Part shown: one piece after another, positions 34,766 through 44,016 of the stretch | Layout: every line of letters starts with the position of its first letter | Numbering within the stretch: the stretch's first letter is position 1 | From: an uncultured Bryobacterales bacterium | Lineage (GTDB): Bacteria > Acidobacteriota > Terriglobia > Bryobacterales > UBA6623 | Assembly: GCA_951813605.1 (NCBI GenBank) | Contig: OX638379.1 | Span: 5,282,062-5,346,061 of the forward strand | Reading direction: 5' to 3' | DNA: 64,000 nt | Position numbers and translations under genes: made by a program | The notes under the pieces: generated by a model | What the model was told of the DNA's origin: nothing | The model's input: only the letters and a program-made list of their open reading frames with translations | The model's database searches: none

Positions 34766-36544
34766 GTGAGGAAGAAAAAGCGCACCTCCAAGGCTGCGAG
34801 GACCCGTGGAGCCGCGGTTCCGCCGCCCGTTGCGACGAATAGACGGGCTGCGTATCGGAATTTTCGGTACATTGCAGGAGCCATAGTCGCGGTCGCCGCG
34901 GGTCTGTGGACTTGGCTCCCCGAGAGCGCCAGTCGGGACCGGCCTCCGCCGCGCCCGGTCCAGTCGATCCGCTTTGAAGAAGCCGCGTCCGGGGTTGACT
35001 TTGTCCTGGAAAACGGCACAACGGACGACAAGCCGATGCCGGACTCTACGCTGGGGGGCGTTGCACTGTTCGACTGTGACAACGACGGCCTGCTCGACAT
35101 CTACTTCGCAAACGGCGCGCGTTTTCCCGATTTTGAGAAGGAGGATCCCTCGTTTTACAACCGCATCTACCGCAATCTGGGGGGCCGCGCCTTCGAGGAT
35201 GTGACCGCGGACGCCGGCGTCTCCGGCCGGGGCTACAGCATGGGCGTTGCAGCGGCCGACTACGACAACGACGGGTGGGCGGACCTCTACGTGGCCGGAG
35301 TCGACCGGAATGTCCTGTTCCACGGCCTTGGCGGCTGCCGGTTCGAGGACGCCACGAAGCGGGCGGGGGTCGGCTTGGACGGCCCGTCAGCCAAACCTTG
35401 GTCTGTGGCCGCCGCATGGCTCGACTACGACAACGACGGCTACCTCGACCTGTTTGTCGTCAATTACCTGGCTTGGTCCTGGAACGCGAACCAGGTCTGC
35501 GGCGATCCGGGCCGACGCCTCTCCTGCTCGCCGGCCCAATACGAAGGGCTGCCGAACGCGCTCTACCGGAACCGGGGCGACGGCACCTTCGAGGACGTGA
35601 GCGAGTCAAGCGGTATCGCAGCTCATGTGGGGAAGGGGATGAGCGCCGCGGTGGCGGACTACGACGGAGATGGCTTCCAAGACCTATTCGTCACCAACGA
35701 CTCAGTTCGAAACTTCCTCTTTCGCAACGCGGATGGGAAGCGATTCGAGGAGGTGGGCGTCCCGGCGGGGGTGGCTTTCACAGGCGATGGCATACCGGTC
35801 TCGAGCATGGGCCTCGACTTCCGCGACCTGAACGGCGACGCATGGCCCGACGTGACGATCACCGCGCTGTCGAACGAGACCTTTCCGCTCTTCCTGAACC
35901 GCGGCGGGCGATTCGCGGACTCCACCTACCCCAGCAAGATCGGGCTCGAGTCGTTCACCAAGTCAGGCTGGAGCGTCGGCGCGTTCGACTTCGACAATGA
36001 CGGGTCCAAGGACATCTTCACCGCCAACTCGCACGTCAGCGAGAACGTCGAGCTATATCGCAGCGTGGCCTACCGCCTGCCGAACTCCCTGTTCCATGCT
36101 GCCGGCGACGGCACCTATCGCGACGTTGCTCCGCAGGCGGGGCCGGCGATGAGTCGCCCGGCGGCCCACCGCGGCGCGGCCTTCGGCGACATCGACAATG
36201 ACGGCAGGGTCGACGCCGCGGTATCGGCGATCGGCTCCCAGGCCTCGATACTATTCAATGAGTCCGCAGGCGGGAACTGGCTGACGTTGGACCTACAGGG
36301 AACCGCCAGCAACCGCGCCGGCCTCGGAACGCGAGTCAAGCTCGTCGAGGCGTCGGGGCGCGTGCAGCATAACCACGCCACGACCGCCGTAGGCTACGCA
36401 AGCTCCTCGGACCCCCGCGTCCATTTTGGTCTTGGCGCAGGGCGGGCGGTCCGCGAGATCGAATTGCACTGGCCGAGCGGCAAGGTCCAGGTGCTGGAAG
36501 ACATCGAGGGCGGCCGCATCGTGTCCGTCGTGGAACCGCGCTGA
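34766..36544 (+). CDS. CRTAC1-type FG-GAP/VCBS protein with ASPIC/UnbV C terminus
   Basis: 592 residues from GTG 34766. A lysine/arginine-rich start is followed by a hydrophobic anchor (residues about 37-56, IAGAIVAVAAGLWTWLP). Repeated calcium-binding-like loops of the FG-GAP type follow: DCDNDGLLDIYFANG, DYDNDGWADLYVAG, DYDNDGYLDLFVVNYLAW, DYDGDGFQDLFVTND and DFDNDGSKDIFTAN. The C terminus is the ASPIC/UnbV domain (RAGLGTRVKLVEASGR then VHFGLGAGRAVREIELHWPSG). Family members are secreted or anchored beta-propellers of unknown role. It is divergent from the Oar-like receptor and ends 9 bases from the convergent HAD gene. Confidence 0.88.
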   Translation: MRKKKRTSKAARTRGAAVPPPVATNRRAAYRNFRYIAGAIVAVAAGLWTWLPESASRDRPPPRPVQSIRFEEAASGVDFVLENGTTDDKPMPDSTLGGVALFDCDNDGLLDIYFANGARFPDFEKEDPSFYNRIYRNLGGRAFEDVTADAGVSGRGYSMGVAAADYDNDGWADLYVAGVDRNVLFHGLGGCRFEDATKRAGVGLDGPSAKPWSVAAAWLDYDNDGYLDLFVVNYLAWSWNANQVCGDPGRRLSCSPAQYEGLPNALYRNRGDGTFEDVSESSGIAAHVGKGMSAAVADYDGDGFQDLFVTNDSVRNFLFRNADGKRFEEVGVPAGVAFTGDGIPVSSMGLDFRDLNGDAWPDVTITALSNETFPLFLNRGGRFADSTYPSKIGLESFTKSGWSVGAFDFDNDGSKDIFTANSHVSENVELYRSVAYRLPNSLFHAAGDGTYRDVAPQAGPAMSRPAAHRGAAFGDIDNDGRVDAAVSAIGSQASILFNESAGGNWLTLDLQGTASNRAGLGTRVKLVEASGRVQHNHATTAVGYASSSDPRVHFGLGAGRAVREIELHWPSGKVQVLEDIEGGRIVSVVEPR

Positions 36545-36553
36545 CGGCTAGCG

Positions 36554-37258
36554 TCAGCTGCCTAGAAGCCGATCGGCCAGTTCCGTGAAGTCGCTCACCT
36601 CAATATCCGGAGCGAGGCTCGATTCCTCGTAAGGCAGGCGGTAGCGGTTCACGTACGCGCCGCGGTACCCGCAGGCGCGGGCCCCGAGAATGTCGAACGA
36701 GTGGGAGGCCACCATCATGATTTCCCCCGGCTCGCAGCCCAATTCTGCGGCCGCCATGCGGTACACGGATGGATGGGGCTTGAACCGGCCGACGCGGTCC
36801 ACCGAGAGGTGCCGGTCGAACTCGGCTTGGACGTTGTTGCCTGCGAGATGATCCAAGAGCTTCTGGTCACCATTCGAAAGCGCCACGAGGCGGTAATGCT
36901 CGCCGAGTCGCAACAGCCCCTGTTGCGCGTCGTCAAACGGACGAAGGCGCTCGAATGCCTTTTGCAGCCCGAGCACGGCTGTATTGTCATGTTCGATTCC
37001 GTGCCTTCGCAAAGTGTGGCGCAGCGCGCGCCCTACCGAATCGAGATAGCCGGTGTGACCCAGCATGAGGATCGTGTCTTGATGCTGCTCGATTCGCTGG
37101 CGGGAGCGCCAGTCATCCCAGAACTTGGACGGATCGGTGCCCGTGCCAGTCGAGCGGAAGGACTCGCGCAACGCTGGAACGATGGTGCCAGACAGGTCCA
37201 GCACGGTGCCGAACATGTCGAATGTCAGCGTACGAACGTCGGAAATTGGTCGCTCCAT
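36554..37258 (-). CDS. HAD-family (S)-2-haloacid dehalogenase-like hydrolase
   Basis: 234 residues, the length of type II haloacid dehalogenases. Motif I is LTFDMFGTVLDLSGT (nucleophile Asp near residue 14), motif II VALSNGDQKLLDHL, motif III lysine in GRFKPHPSVYRMAAAELG and motif IV MMVASHSFDILGARACGYRG. The ASHSFDILGA block is characteristic of haloacid dehalogenase type II rather than of phosphatases. It would hydrolyse 2-haloacids with inversion, or a related 2-substituted acid. It is a single gene between a convergent CRTAC1 gene and the MerR-TPR gene on the same strand (42 bases away). Confidence 0.83.
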   Translation of the reverse strand: MERPISDVRTLTFDMFGTVLDLSGTIVPALRESFRSTGTGTDPSKFWDDWRSRQRIEQHQDTILMLGHTGYLDSVGRALRHTLRRHGIEHDNTAVLGLQKAFERLRPFDDAQQGLLRLGEHYRLVALSNGDQKLLDHLAGNNVQAEFDRHLSVDRVGRFKPHPSVYRMAAAELGCEPGEIMMVASHSFDILGARACGYRGAYVNRYRLPYEESSLAPDIEVSDFTELADRLLGS

Positions 37259-37300
37259 TCAGCCGATGGTAACGAACACCGCCCGTCGGTTGCCCGGCGG

Positions 37301-38248
37301 CTACTCGCTGGCGCCGCGGATAGGCTTGCGCAACGAGCCTCCGACCGGGTGGTCTTTTCTTGCGGCAACCCGCAGGAGACGTTCGCGCTTCCGGCGGGCT
37401 ATCTCGGACCACGGGCTGGACGAGTCGAAATCTATGTAGGCCTGCCAGTGCTTGATGGCCTCGGCAAACCGGTTGCGACGCTCCTGCACCAAGGCGAGGT
37501 TGTAGTGCGCGTCCCCGTAGTCGGGCTGGAATCGCAACGCGGAGTGGTAGTGCTGGACGGCCTCGTCAAGCCGGCCCGTCTCCTCGCAAACGTTGCCTAG
37601 ATTGAAATAGGCGAGCGCGTACTCGGGATACGCTTGCAATGCCTCCTTGTAGCACCGCTCGGCCATTGGAAGCAGATGCTGTCGATAGTGCAGGGTGCCC
37701 ATGTTGACCCACGCCCCTGCCGCTTCCGGGTTGCAATCCACCACCTTGCGGTACACATCGATAATCTCGTTCGTAGCCGCGCCGCAACGTTCCATTTCGA
37801 GAGCGTATTGGAACCACGACTCGCTGCTGTCCTCGCCAGCGGTCGGCTCGGGCTCGTCCTTCCGAAACTCGAGCGCCGCTCCAGACCTCAGCGTCTTGGC
37901 ATCGAAGTCGAATAGCATCTGGCCGGTAAGCGCTTCCATCCTCTCGCCGGGAAGCTCGACGGCGATGCGGCGTCCGTCGGAAACGATCTTGAGCTCGTCC
38001 AACGGGCGAGTGACGTTTGCGAGCCGGAGGCGAAGCTGGTGGAGCGCATCGCGGATCTTTCTTGCGGGAATGCGGTTTTCCCGCAGGCTCTGGAGCGTTT
38101 TGAGGGAGATGAGGTCTGCGAAAGTGTAGCTCGCCTTGACCTGTGCCAAGCCCATGCGCTCCCACGAACGCAGGCTATTCTCATTGATCCCGAGGATGCG
38201 GCGAATCTCGGATCTGGTGTAAGCCTCTGCAGCCGAACCAGAGTCCAC
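37301..38248 (-). CDS. MerR-type regulator fused to TPR repeats
   Basis: 315 residues from GTG 38248, which puts the helix-turn-helix at the start. The open frame continues 43 codons further, but those residues are unlike the family. AYTRSEIRRILGINENSLRSWERMG is a MerR-type winged helix (residues about 7-30), followed by the second MerR block ISLKTLQSLRENRIPARKI. Residues 110-150 carry EDEPT-rich linker segments. The C-terminal half has four TPRs (AAGAWVNMGTLHYRQH, YALAYFNLGNVCEETG, DYGDAHYNLALVQERR). TPRs in place of a metal or drug site suggest regulation by protein contact. Targets are not visible. Confidence 0.78.
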   Translation of the reverse strand: MDSGSAAEAYTRSEIRRILGINENSLRSWERMGLAQVKASYTFADLISLKTLQSLRENRIPARKIRDALHQLRLRLANVTRPLDELKIVSDGRRIAVELPGERMEALTGQMLFDFDAKTLRSGAALEFRKDEPEPTAGEDSSESWFQYALEMERCGAATNEIIDVYRKVVDCNPEAAGAWVNMGTLHYRQHLLPMAERCYKEALQAYPEYALAYFNLGNVCEETGRLDEAVQHYHSALRFQPDYGDAHYNLALVQERRNRFAEAIKHWQAYIDFDSSSPWSEIARRKRERLLRVAARKDHPVGGSLRKPIRGASE

Positions 38249-38342
38249 GTGGCGAGTATACCGCAAGCGTTTCACAGAGCTCGGCACTCGTTTCTGATCG
38301 CCGTCAGGCTGGCCTCGGCGGGAATCTGCCAGAATGCTCCGC

Positions 38343-38987
38343 TTACCTTGCTGCTCTGCGGCCGGCCGTTGCTGCAATCGCTCCGCCGATCCCGGAGACA
38401 GCCAGCAACAGGAACGCTTCGACGGTCAGGCCGAAGGCAATTGTCATAGCGAAGATGAATGGGTCTTCGAGCATTGAAGCCACGTCCGTGGCCATCGGGA
38501 ATTGCTCCACTTGATCTCTGATCGGCCCCAGAACCGCCTCCTTGCCCTGAGTCGCGAGAACGGATAGCTGCAAGAAGAGTGACGGGAGAAAGCAAAGCAG
38601 GCCTGTCAGCGCTCCCAAGCCGAGGCCTTCCCAGACGCTCCGCACCATTCGCTGCCGCTTCTCGAACGAGCGGACAGTGACGAATCCGGCGCCGCAGGGA
38701 ACCAGGTAGGAGAGCATGGCAAGCAGCGGGCTCATCACGCCGAGGCCGAACCGCAGGAACATTGCGACGAGGGCCGGGAGGAATGCGGCTCTTAGGTACG
38801 CGTCCGCGCCGACCGCGGCTCTCGGGGGCGATTCCTCCACCGGAGGGTCGGTAGCGACGTCATGGACTTGAGGGGCTTGTCGGGGTTCGGCGGCTTCGCC
38901 GATGCCAGGCGTCAGCGGCCTCCCGCAATTCGGACAGAACGAAGCGCTGCCGGGAAGGGGGCTGCCACATGTACAGTAGCCGGTCAT
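38343..38987 (-). CDS. Zinc-ribbon membrane protein
   Basis: 214 residues from ATG 38987. The start has a zinc ribbon (GYCTCGSPLPGSASFCPNCG), whose four cysteines form a CxC plus CxxC site. After an acidic, proline-rich linker come about four hydrophobic segments (residues 75-95, 100-112, 135-157 and 180-203). I do not recognise a specific family. Similar zinc-ribbon plus multi-helix proteins are common in Acidobacteria and are annotated as hypothetical. It lies between the MerR-TPR gene and, after a 330-base gap (38988-39317, no gene seen), the topoisomerase-RecQ gene. Confidence 0.68.
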   Translation of the reverse strand: MTGYCTCGSPLPGSASFCPNCGRPLTPGIGEAAEPRQAPQVHDVATDPPVEESPPRAAVGADAYLRAAFLPALVAMFLRFGLGVMSPLLAMLSYLVPCGAGFVTVRSFEKRQRMVRSVWEGLGLGALTGLLCFLPSLFLQLSVLATQGKEAVLGPIRDQVEQFPMATDVASMLEDPFIFAMTIAFGLTVEAFLLLAVSGIGGAIAATAGRRAAR

Positions 38988-39317
38988 CGAGATAGCTTCC
39001 TCGATCCGAGCCGAGGGGCCTGCGTCGCCGCGTAGCCGGCCGTCAAAGGCCTGCATCTCAATTGTATGCCCGGCGGGCCGCCGAGCGGCAGCATTTGGTA
39101 GGAACTGCCGTTGCCGGCCGCTCTGATCGCAAGCTTGTCCGGGCAGGGCTTCCAGGCCGGCTCGGCTGGCGGGAAACTAGCTGCCGGCACCCAAGAAGCC
39201 ACGCAAGGAAGTCCCGCGATGAAGAGCCGGACATGCCACCTCGGCAGGGTCACATCGACTCTTCAAAGCGGTTGATCCGTGGCTGCGAATCCGCACACCA
39301 AGCCATTGGCACCCCGA

Positions 39318-42300
39318 TCACCTCGCCGCTGTACGGATTAGCCGCAGGATCGTCTTTCCGTAGTTCTTCACTATGACGGCTCCGATTCCAGGGACAGCCA
39401 GTAATTCCTCGTCGTTCGCCGGTCGGTGCTCGACCAAGGCCAGGAGCGATCGGTTGCTGAATATCTTGAATGCGGGCACTCTCCGGCGCCGCGCTTCGCT
39501 TTTCCGCCAAGCCTTGAGCGCCGCTTCGATCAGCTCGTCCGCGCCGTCGCGCCCGGGCTCCTCTCCCAACCCGAGTTGCCTCCCTCGTGCACTGCCGGCG
39601 CGCTTGCTTTTCTTGCGGGAAGGCTTGGTCTTGTTTCTGGATCGCCGTTTCTTGGCCGGAGCCAGTCCCGCCCCTTCGACGGGAATCCTAAGCCGTCCAG
39701 CGGGCGCCCGGGCCTCCCTGCCGTCCATGGTGAGTCCCAGCCTGCGGAATTCGATGAGCTTCCCTTCCGCCGTGACGAACGAGTCCTTTTCTATTCGGGC
39801 CAGACCGGCTTGCACCGTGGCATCCACCAGTCGCTCGAAGGGACCGCGTTTCATGGGCAGGGGCTCGCCGTGGTCCCTGAAGAGTTTCCCGACGGAGAGC
39901 CGGTCGCGCTCGCGCAAGCAGCGCATCACGGTATTCATCAAGTCGGCTTCCTGGGCCGTCGGCGCGCGGAATTCCTTCACGATGCACGAAGCCGGCTTGC
40001 AGTTGTCGCACCGCCCGCACGGCTTGAGCGAGTCCTCTAGATCGCCGAAATGCCGCACCAGGTCCAGCATCCGGCAGTCCTGTGACCGCGTGAACTCCGT
40101 GACCAAGTCGAGCTGGGCATACCTGAAGTTGCGCTGCTCGACGTAGGGGGCCTTCCAGCCCGCGTCGCCGCGGAAGGCGTTCTCGTCTCTGTCGAATCGC
40201 ACTCCGCCATAGGTCCAGAGCTTTTCTATGGCCTTTTCGGAAAGTTGCGGATCGCCCGAAATCACGCCGGCTAGCTCTTGGAAGGGCTTGGGGCGGTCCG
40301 ACAGCGCGTCGAAGAGCGCAGCGAGCAGTGTCGGCTCCGGGTAGTCGCGTTCCAGGAAGAACTCGTGCGTCTTGCGATCAACCCACCCGTACAAAAGGAT
40401 CGCCTTGGATGGCAGCCCGTCGCGCCCCGCGCGGCCGATTTCCTGGTAATACCCCTCGATCGATCCCGGCAGTCCGGTGTGAACCACCGTGCGCACGTCG
40501 GGCTTGTCGATGCCCATTCCAAACGCAATCGTCGCGACGATGATGTCGAGCTTTCCGCTGAGAAACGCTGCCTGGACGCGCTCTCGGTCCTCTGGCAGCA
40601 TGCCGGCGTGGTAGGCGGCGGCATTCAATCCGGCTTGCAGCACCTGGGCCTGCTCCTCGGCTGCCTTGCGGGTCGGAGCGTAGACGATCGCCGGTCTGCG
40701 GCTCGCGTCGCTCAGCAAGCGCACAAGAGCGGGCGGGCGCAGGGATGGCCGGAGCTCCACAAGCTCGATTTCCAGGTTGTCCCGACGGAATCCGTGGATC
40801 GATTCCTGGCAGTCTCTCAGTCCCAGCTGCTCGACGATGTCCTGTTGCACTCTCGGAGTGGCGGTCGCGGTCAGCGCGATTACCGGAGCCGGGCGCAACG
40901 CCGGCACTCGTTCGCGCAAGCGGCGGTAGTCCGGGCGGAAGTCGTGCCCCCACATGGAAATGCAATGGGCCTCGTCAATCGCGACGAGGCCGGGGATCCG
41001 CCGCGCCAGCAACTCCGGGAAGCCCTGCACGCCGAGCCTCTCGGGAGCGATGTAAAGGAAGTCGAGCTTCCCGGCGAGATAATCCCGACAAACTTGCCGC
41101 GACTCGAGTCGGTCTCGTCCGGAGTGGATCCGGGCGGCGCGGAATCCTTGCTGTCGCAGCTTCTCCGTTTGGTCCTCCATGAGCGCAATCAGTGGACTCA
41201 CGACGAGCGTGGTCGCCTGGCGTGCAACTCCAGGGAGTTGGTAGCACAGAGACTTGCCTGCTCCAGTCGGCATGACCAGCAACACATCCCGCCCGGACAC
41301 CACTTGCCTGCAGACCTCTTCCTGATGCGGGCGGAAGTCCGCGTGCCCGAATCGGTTTCGCAGGATCTCGCCGAGATTGGATCGAAGGGCCGCCGCGGGT
41401 CTCCCGGGGCTGCTGGGCGTTTGGAAATGATCCAGTCGCTCCTGACGTATCGAGTAGCGCAAGCCGCCGTCCTGCCTCGACGATCGGCGGGACGCGGCTA
41501 ACGGGGCGGCATCGTCCGAAGTGTCAGGACTCATTCTTCGATTCTTAGTTGGGGGTTGATTGCTCGTGACAGCCCCGTCGCTCGGAGGCTTTGGTGCCTC
41601 GTATCGAGGACTCTTCCGGGACGTAGTTCCGGCCCCAATGTCTTGCGCCGCCGCGGCTGGACCGCCGGATGCCGCAGCCACCGGCCATTCGCCGGCCCGG
41701 GCCTCTTGACTGGAGTGCATGGGGGGCCCGCGTTGAATGCTCCGAGCCGCTTGTCGAGCCGAAGAGCGCGGGGACGAGTGCGGGGGCCTCGGCGTCGGCG
41801 CTGGTCGAGATGGCGTCGGCGGGAGAGGCGCAGGGGCGACGGTGCGTCCGGCAGGCTCCGGTGCCTTCGGTTTCGGGGAAGCGGTTCGCGCCAGGGTGCC
41901 GGCTATCGGCTGTTGCGGGGCGCGCTGCGTGGCGCGGGAAGAAACGGAAGCGCCCTGGCCGTTCTTGCCAACGACCTCGCGAACGAAGTCCTCGATGCCG
42001 CGCATGAAAGCGTCGAATCCGCCGTCTCCGCGCTCGATGCCGCGGAGCATCGACTCCCACTCGCCCGTCATCACCGGGCTCCGCACCTTGGGATCGACGA
42101 CCTCCAGCAGCCGAATTCCCTTGTCCGTTGCCCGCAATTGCTTCTTCTCGCGGGCGGCGTAGTCCCGCTTGAGCAGCGTTTCAATGATCGACGCACGCGT
42201 CGCAGGCGTCCCGATCCCGCGCTCCTTCATCGCGTGCGACAGCTGCTTGCTGTCAAGCGTCTTGCCGGCGGATTCCATGGCGGTCAGCAGTGTTGCCTCG

Positions 42301-43811
42301 GTAAAGCGCGGGGGTGGCCGGGTCTGCTTCGTGACCGCCTCGACCTCGATCACCTCCGCCTGCTGGCCCTGTTGCAGCCCGCCCGGAAGCCTAGGCGCCT
42401 CCTTGGCACGGCGCTTGCCCTTGGTCTTGACATCGAGGACTCTCCAGCCCTCTTCGTCAATTGCGGTACCTGTTGAAAGGTACTGGTCGGCATCGGCCTT
42501 GTGCGCAATCCGGGTTATCACCGTGGTCGAGGAGTACTTGTGGTGTCCGTGCCAAGCCTGCAGAAGGCGACGGTTGATCAAGTCCAGCAGCTTCGCCTGA
42601 GGGGAATCGGACGGCATCCGGCCCTTCTCCGCGCCGGTCGGGATGATAGCGTGGTGGTCGCGCACCTTGGAGTTGTCCACGAATCGCTTGCCGAGCGGCC
42701 TTTCTCCGGTGGCTTCGGCTAGCAGCGCGGGGTCGAATCTGTTCGCGACTCGCTTCGCGATTCCTGGCAGCTGCCTTGCGATATCCGTGGAGAGGTGCCT
42801 GCTGTCGGTGCGGGGATAGGTAATGGCCTTGTGCTTTTCGTACAGCAGTTGCGCCAGGTCCAAGGTCCGGCTGGCACTGAACCCGTAGAGCCGGTTTGCA
42901 TGCCTCTGCAATTCGGTGAGGTCGTACAGCAATGGCGGAGCCATCCGCTTCTGCAACTTTTTCAGGGACATGATGTCCGCGCGGCCCAGCGCCGCGCGCT
43001 CCAGGATCCTGCCAGCCTCCTCACCGTCAGGCAGCAGGCGAGACTGGCGCTTGCCCCGCTCTAGCTTGAAGTAAGTGCCGCGGTACGCCCGGCCCTGGCC
43101 CGCATCGAATTCGGCCTGGACTTCCAAGTAGTCCTCTGGCACGAAGTGACGGATGGCGAGCTCTCGCTCCACCAGCATCGCCAAGGTGGGCGTCTGGACC
43201 CGGCCAACTGAAAGCACGTCGCGGCTCTGGCCTTTGCCTCGGTGATCCAATGTGTACGCGCGTGTGAAGTTCATCCCGACCAGCCAGTCAGCGCGGCTTC
43301 TGGCCCGCGCGGCCGCGGCCAGGCCGTCGAACTCGCAGGAGGGGCGCAGCCTCTCGAAGCCCTCCCGGATTGCAGCGGGCGTCAGCGACGAGATCCAGAG
43401 CCGGTCGACCAGCTTCTTCGAGCCGGCGGCCTCGTAGATCTGGCGGAAGATCAGTTCGCCTTCCCGTCCGGCGTCCGTGGCGCAGACGACTTTTTCTACT
43501 TCCGGGCTGTTGAGAATTCGCCTGACTATCTCGAACTGCTCCTTGCGCTGCTCGTCAACGACTAGCGGCCAGCTGCTCGGCAGGATCGGGAGCGCGGAAC
43601 GTCGCCATGCCTTCCATCGAGGATCGATCTGGTGCGGTTCCGCAAGTTGCACCAAGTGGCCGATCGCCCAAGTGACGATCAATCCGCCGCCCGAATAGAA
43701 GCCCTTCGCCCGCTTGCTAGCGCCCAGCACGCGGGCTATGTCACGGGCGACAGATGGCTTCTCGGCGACGACGGCACGTAATTTGAGCGGCCCACTAGGC
43801 ACTAGAGACAA
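39318..43811 (-). CDS. Topoisomerase III-RecQ helicase fusion protein
   Basis: A single uninterrupted frame of 1497 residues from TTG 43811 (a GTG at 43802 is equally possible). Residues about 12-610 are a type IA topoisomerase of the TopB kind: VVAEKPSVARDIARVLGA (15-31), TOPRIM CATDAGREGELIF (110-122) and the catalytic tyrosine 332 in KAITYPRTDSRHLS. Residues 620-810 are a Pro/Ala/Ser-rich linker. Residues 812 to about 1280 are RecQ: MPTGAGKSLCYQLP (Walker A, 847-860), VAIDEAHCISMWGHD (DEAH, 943-957), TATATP and a zinc cluster CGRCDNCKPASC. The C terminus has an HRDC-like domain (RSLLALVEHRPANDEEL then PGIGAVIVKNYG). It would unwind and decatenate or resolve recombination intermediates. Numbering is from the TTG. 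Confidence 0.92.
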   Translation of the reverse strand: MSLVPSGPLKLRAVVAEKPSVARDIARVLGASKRAKGFYSGGGLIVTWAIGHLVQLAEPHQIDPRWKAWRRSALPILPSSWPLVVDEQRKEQFEIVRRILNSPEVEKVVCATDAGREGELIFRQIYEAAGSKKLVDRLWISSLTPAAIREGFERLRPSCEFDGLAAAARARSRADWLVGMNFTRAYTLDHRGKGQSRDVLSVGRVQTPTLAMLVERELAIRHFVPEDYLEVQAEFDAGQGRAYRGTYFKLERGKRQSRLLPDGEEAGRILERAALGRADIMSLKKLQKRMAPPLLYDLTELQRHANRLYGFSASRTLDLAQLLYEKHKAITYPRTDSRHLSTDIARQLPGIAKRVANRFDPALLAEATGERPLGKRFVDNSKVRDHHAIIPTGAEKGRMPSDSPQAKLLDLINRRLLQAWHGHHKYSSTTVITRIAHKADADQYLSTGTAIDEEGWRVLDVKTKGKRRAKEAPRLPGGLQQGQQAEVIEVEAVTKQTRPPPRFTEATLLTAMESAGKTLDSKQLSHAMKERGIGTPATRASIIETLLKRDYAAREKKQLRATDKGIRLLEVVDPKVRSPVMTGEWESMLRGIERGDGGFDAFMRGIEDFVREVVGKNGQGASVSSRATQRAPQQPIAGTLARTASPKPKAPEPAGRTVAPAPLPPTPSRPAPTPRPPHSSPRSSARQAARSIQRGPPMHSSQEARAGEWPVAAASGGPAAAAQDIGAGTTSRKSPRYEAPKPPSDGAVTSNQPPTKNRRMSPDTSDDAAPLAASRRSSRQDGGLRYSIRQERLDHFQTPSSPGRPAAALRSNLGEILRNRFGHADFRPHQEEVCRQVVSGRDVLLVMPTGAGKSLCYQLPGVARQATTLVVSPLIALMEDQTEKLRQQGFRAARIHSGRDRLESRQVCRDYLAGKLDFLYIAPERLGVQGFPELLARRIPGLVAIDEAHCISMWGHDFRPDYRRLRERVPALRPAPVIALTATATPRVQQDIVEQLGLRDCQESIHGFRRDNLEIELVELRPSLRPPALVRLLSDASRRPAIVYAPTRKAAEEQAQVLQAGLNAAAYHAGMLPEDRERVQAAFLSGKLDIIVATIAFGMGIDKPDVRTVVHTGLPGSIEGYYQEIGRAGRDGLPSKAILLYGWVDRKTHEFFLERDYPEPTLLAALFDALSDRPKPFQELAGVISGDPQLSEKAIEKLWTYGGVRFDRDENAFRGDAGWKAPYVEQRNFRYAQLDLVTEFTRSQDCRMLDLVRHFGDLEDSLKPCGRCDNCKPASCIVKEFRAPTAQEADLMNTVMRCLRERDRLSVGKLFRDHGEPLPMKRGPFERLVDATVQAGLARIEKDSFVTAEGKLIEFRRLGLTMDGREARAPAGRLRIPVEGAGLAPAKKRRSRNKTKPSRKKSKRAGSARGRQLGLGEEPGRDGADELIEAALKAWRKSEARRRRVPAFKIFSNRSLLALVEHRPANDEELLAVPGIGAVIVKNYGKTILRLIRTAAR

Positions 43812-44016
43812 TCTCAGTCTAGCGCCGCATACCGAATTGCAAAAGTCCGCTTGGCCGTGGCGCGGCTTGTTTCCGACGGAAGGCGGGCGCGGTGGCGGAT
43901 TAAGAGATGACTACAATCGAGAAACCGAGCCACATGGTTCCCCGTCGGACATTCGCGGTGTTCCGCACTTCGCTCGCCGCGCCGCACAGCCGCTTGTTGT
44001 TGAGGGGCCTCGCTTG

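Noticed and set aside
40278..41501. Long plus-strand open frame opposite the RecQ part
   Set aside because: No domain, composition like a shadow, and the minus-strand RecQ motifs are complete.
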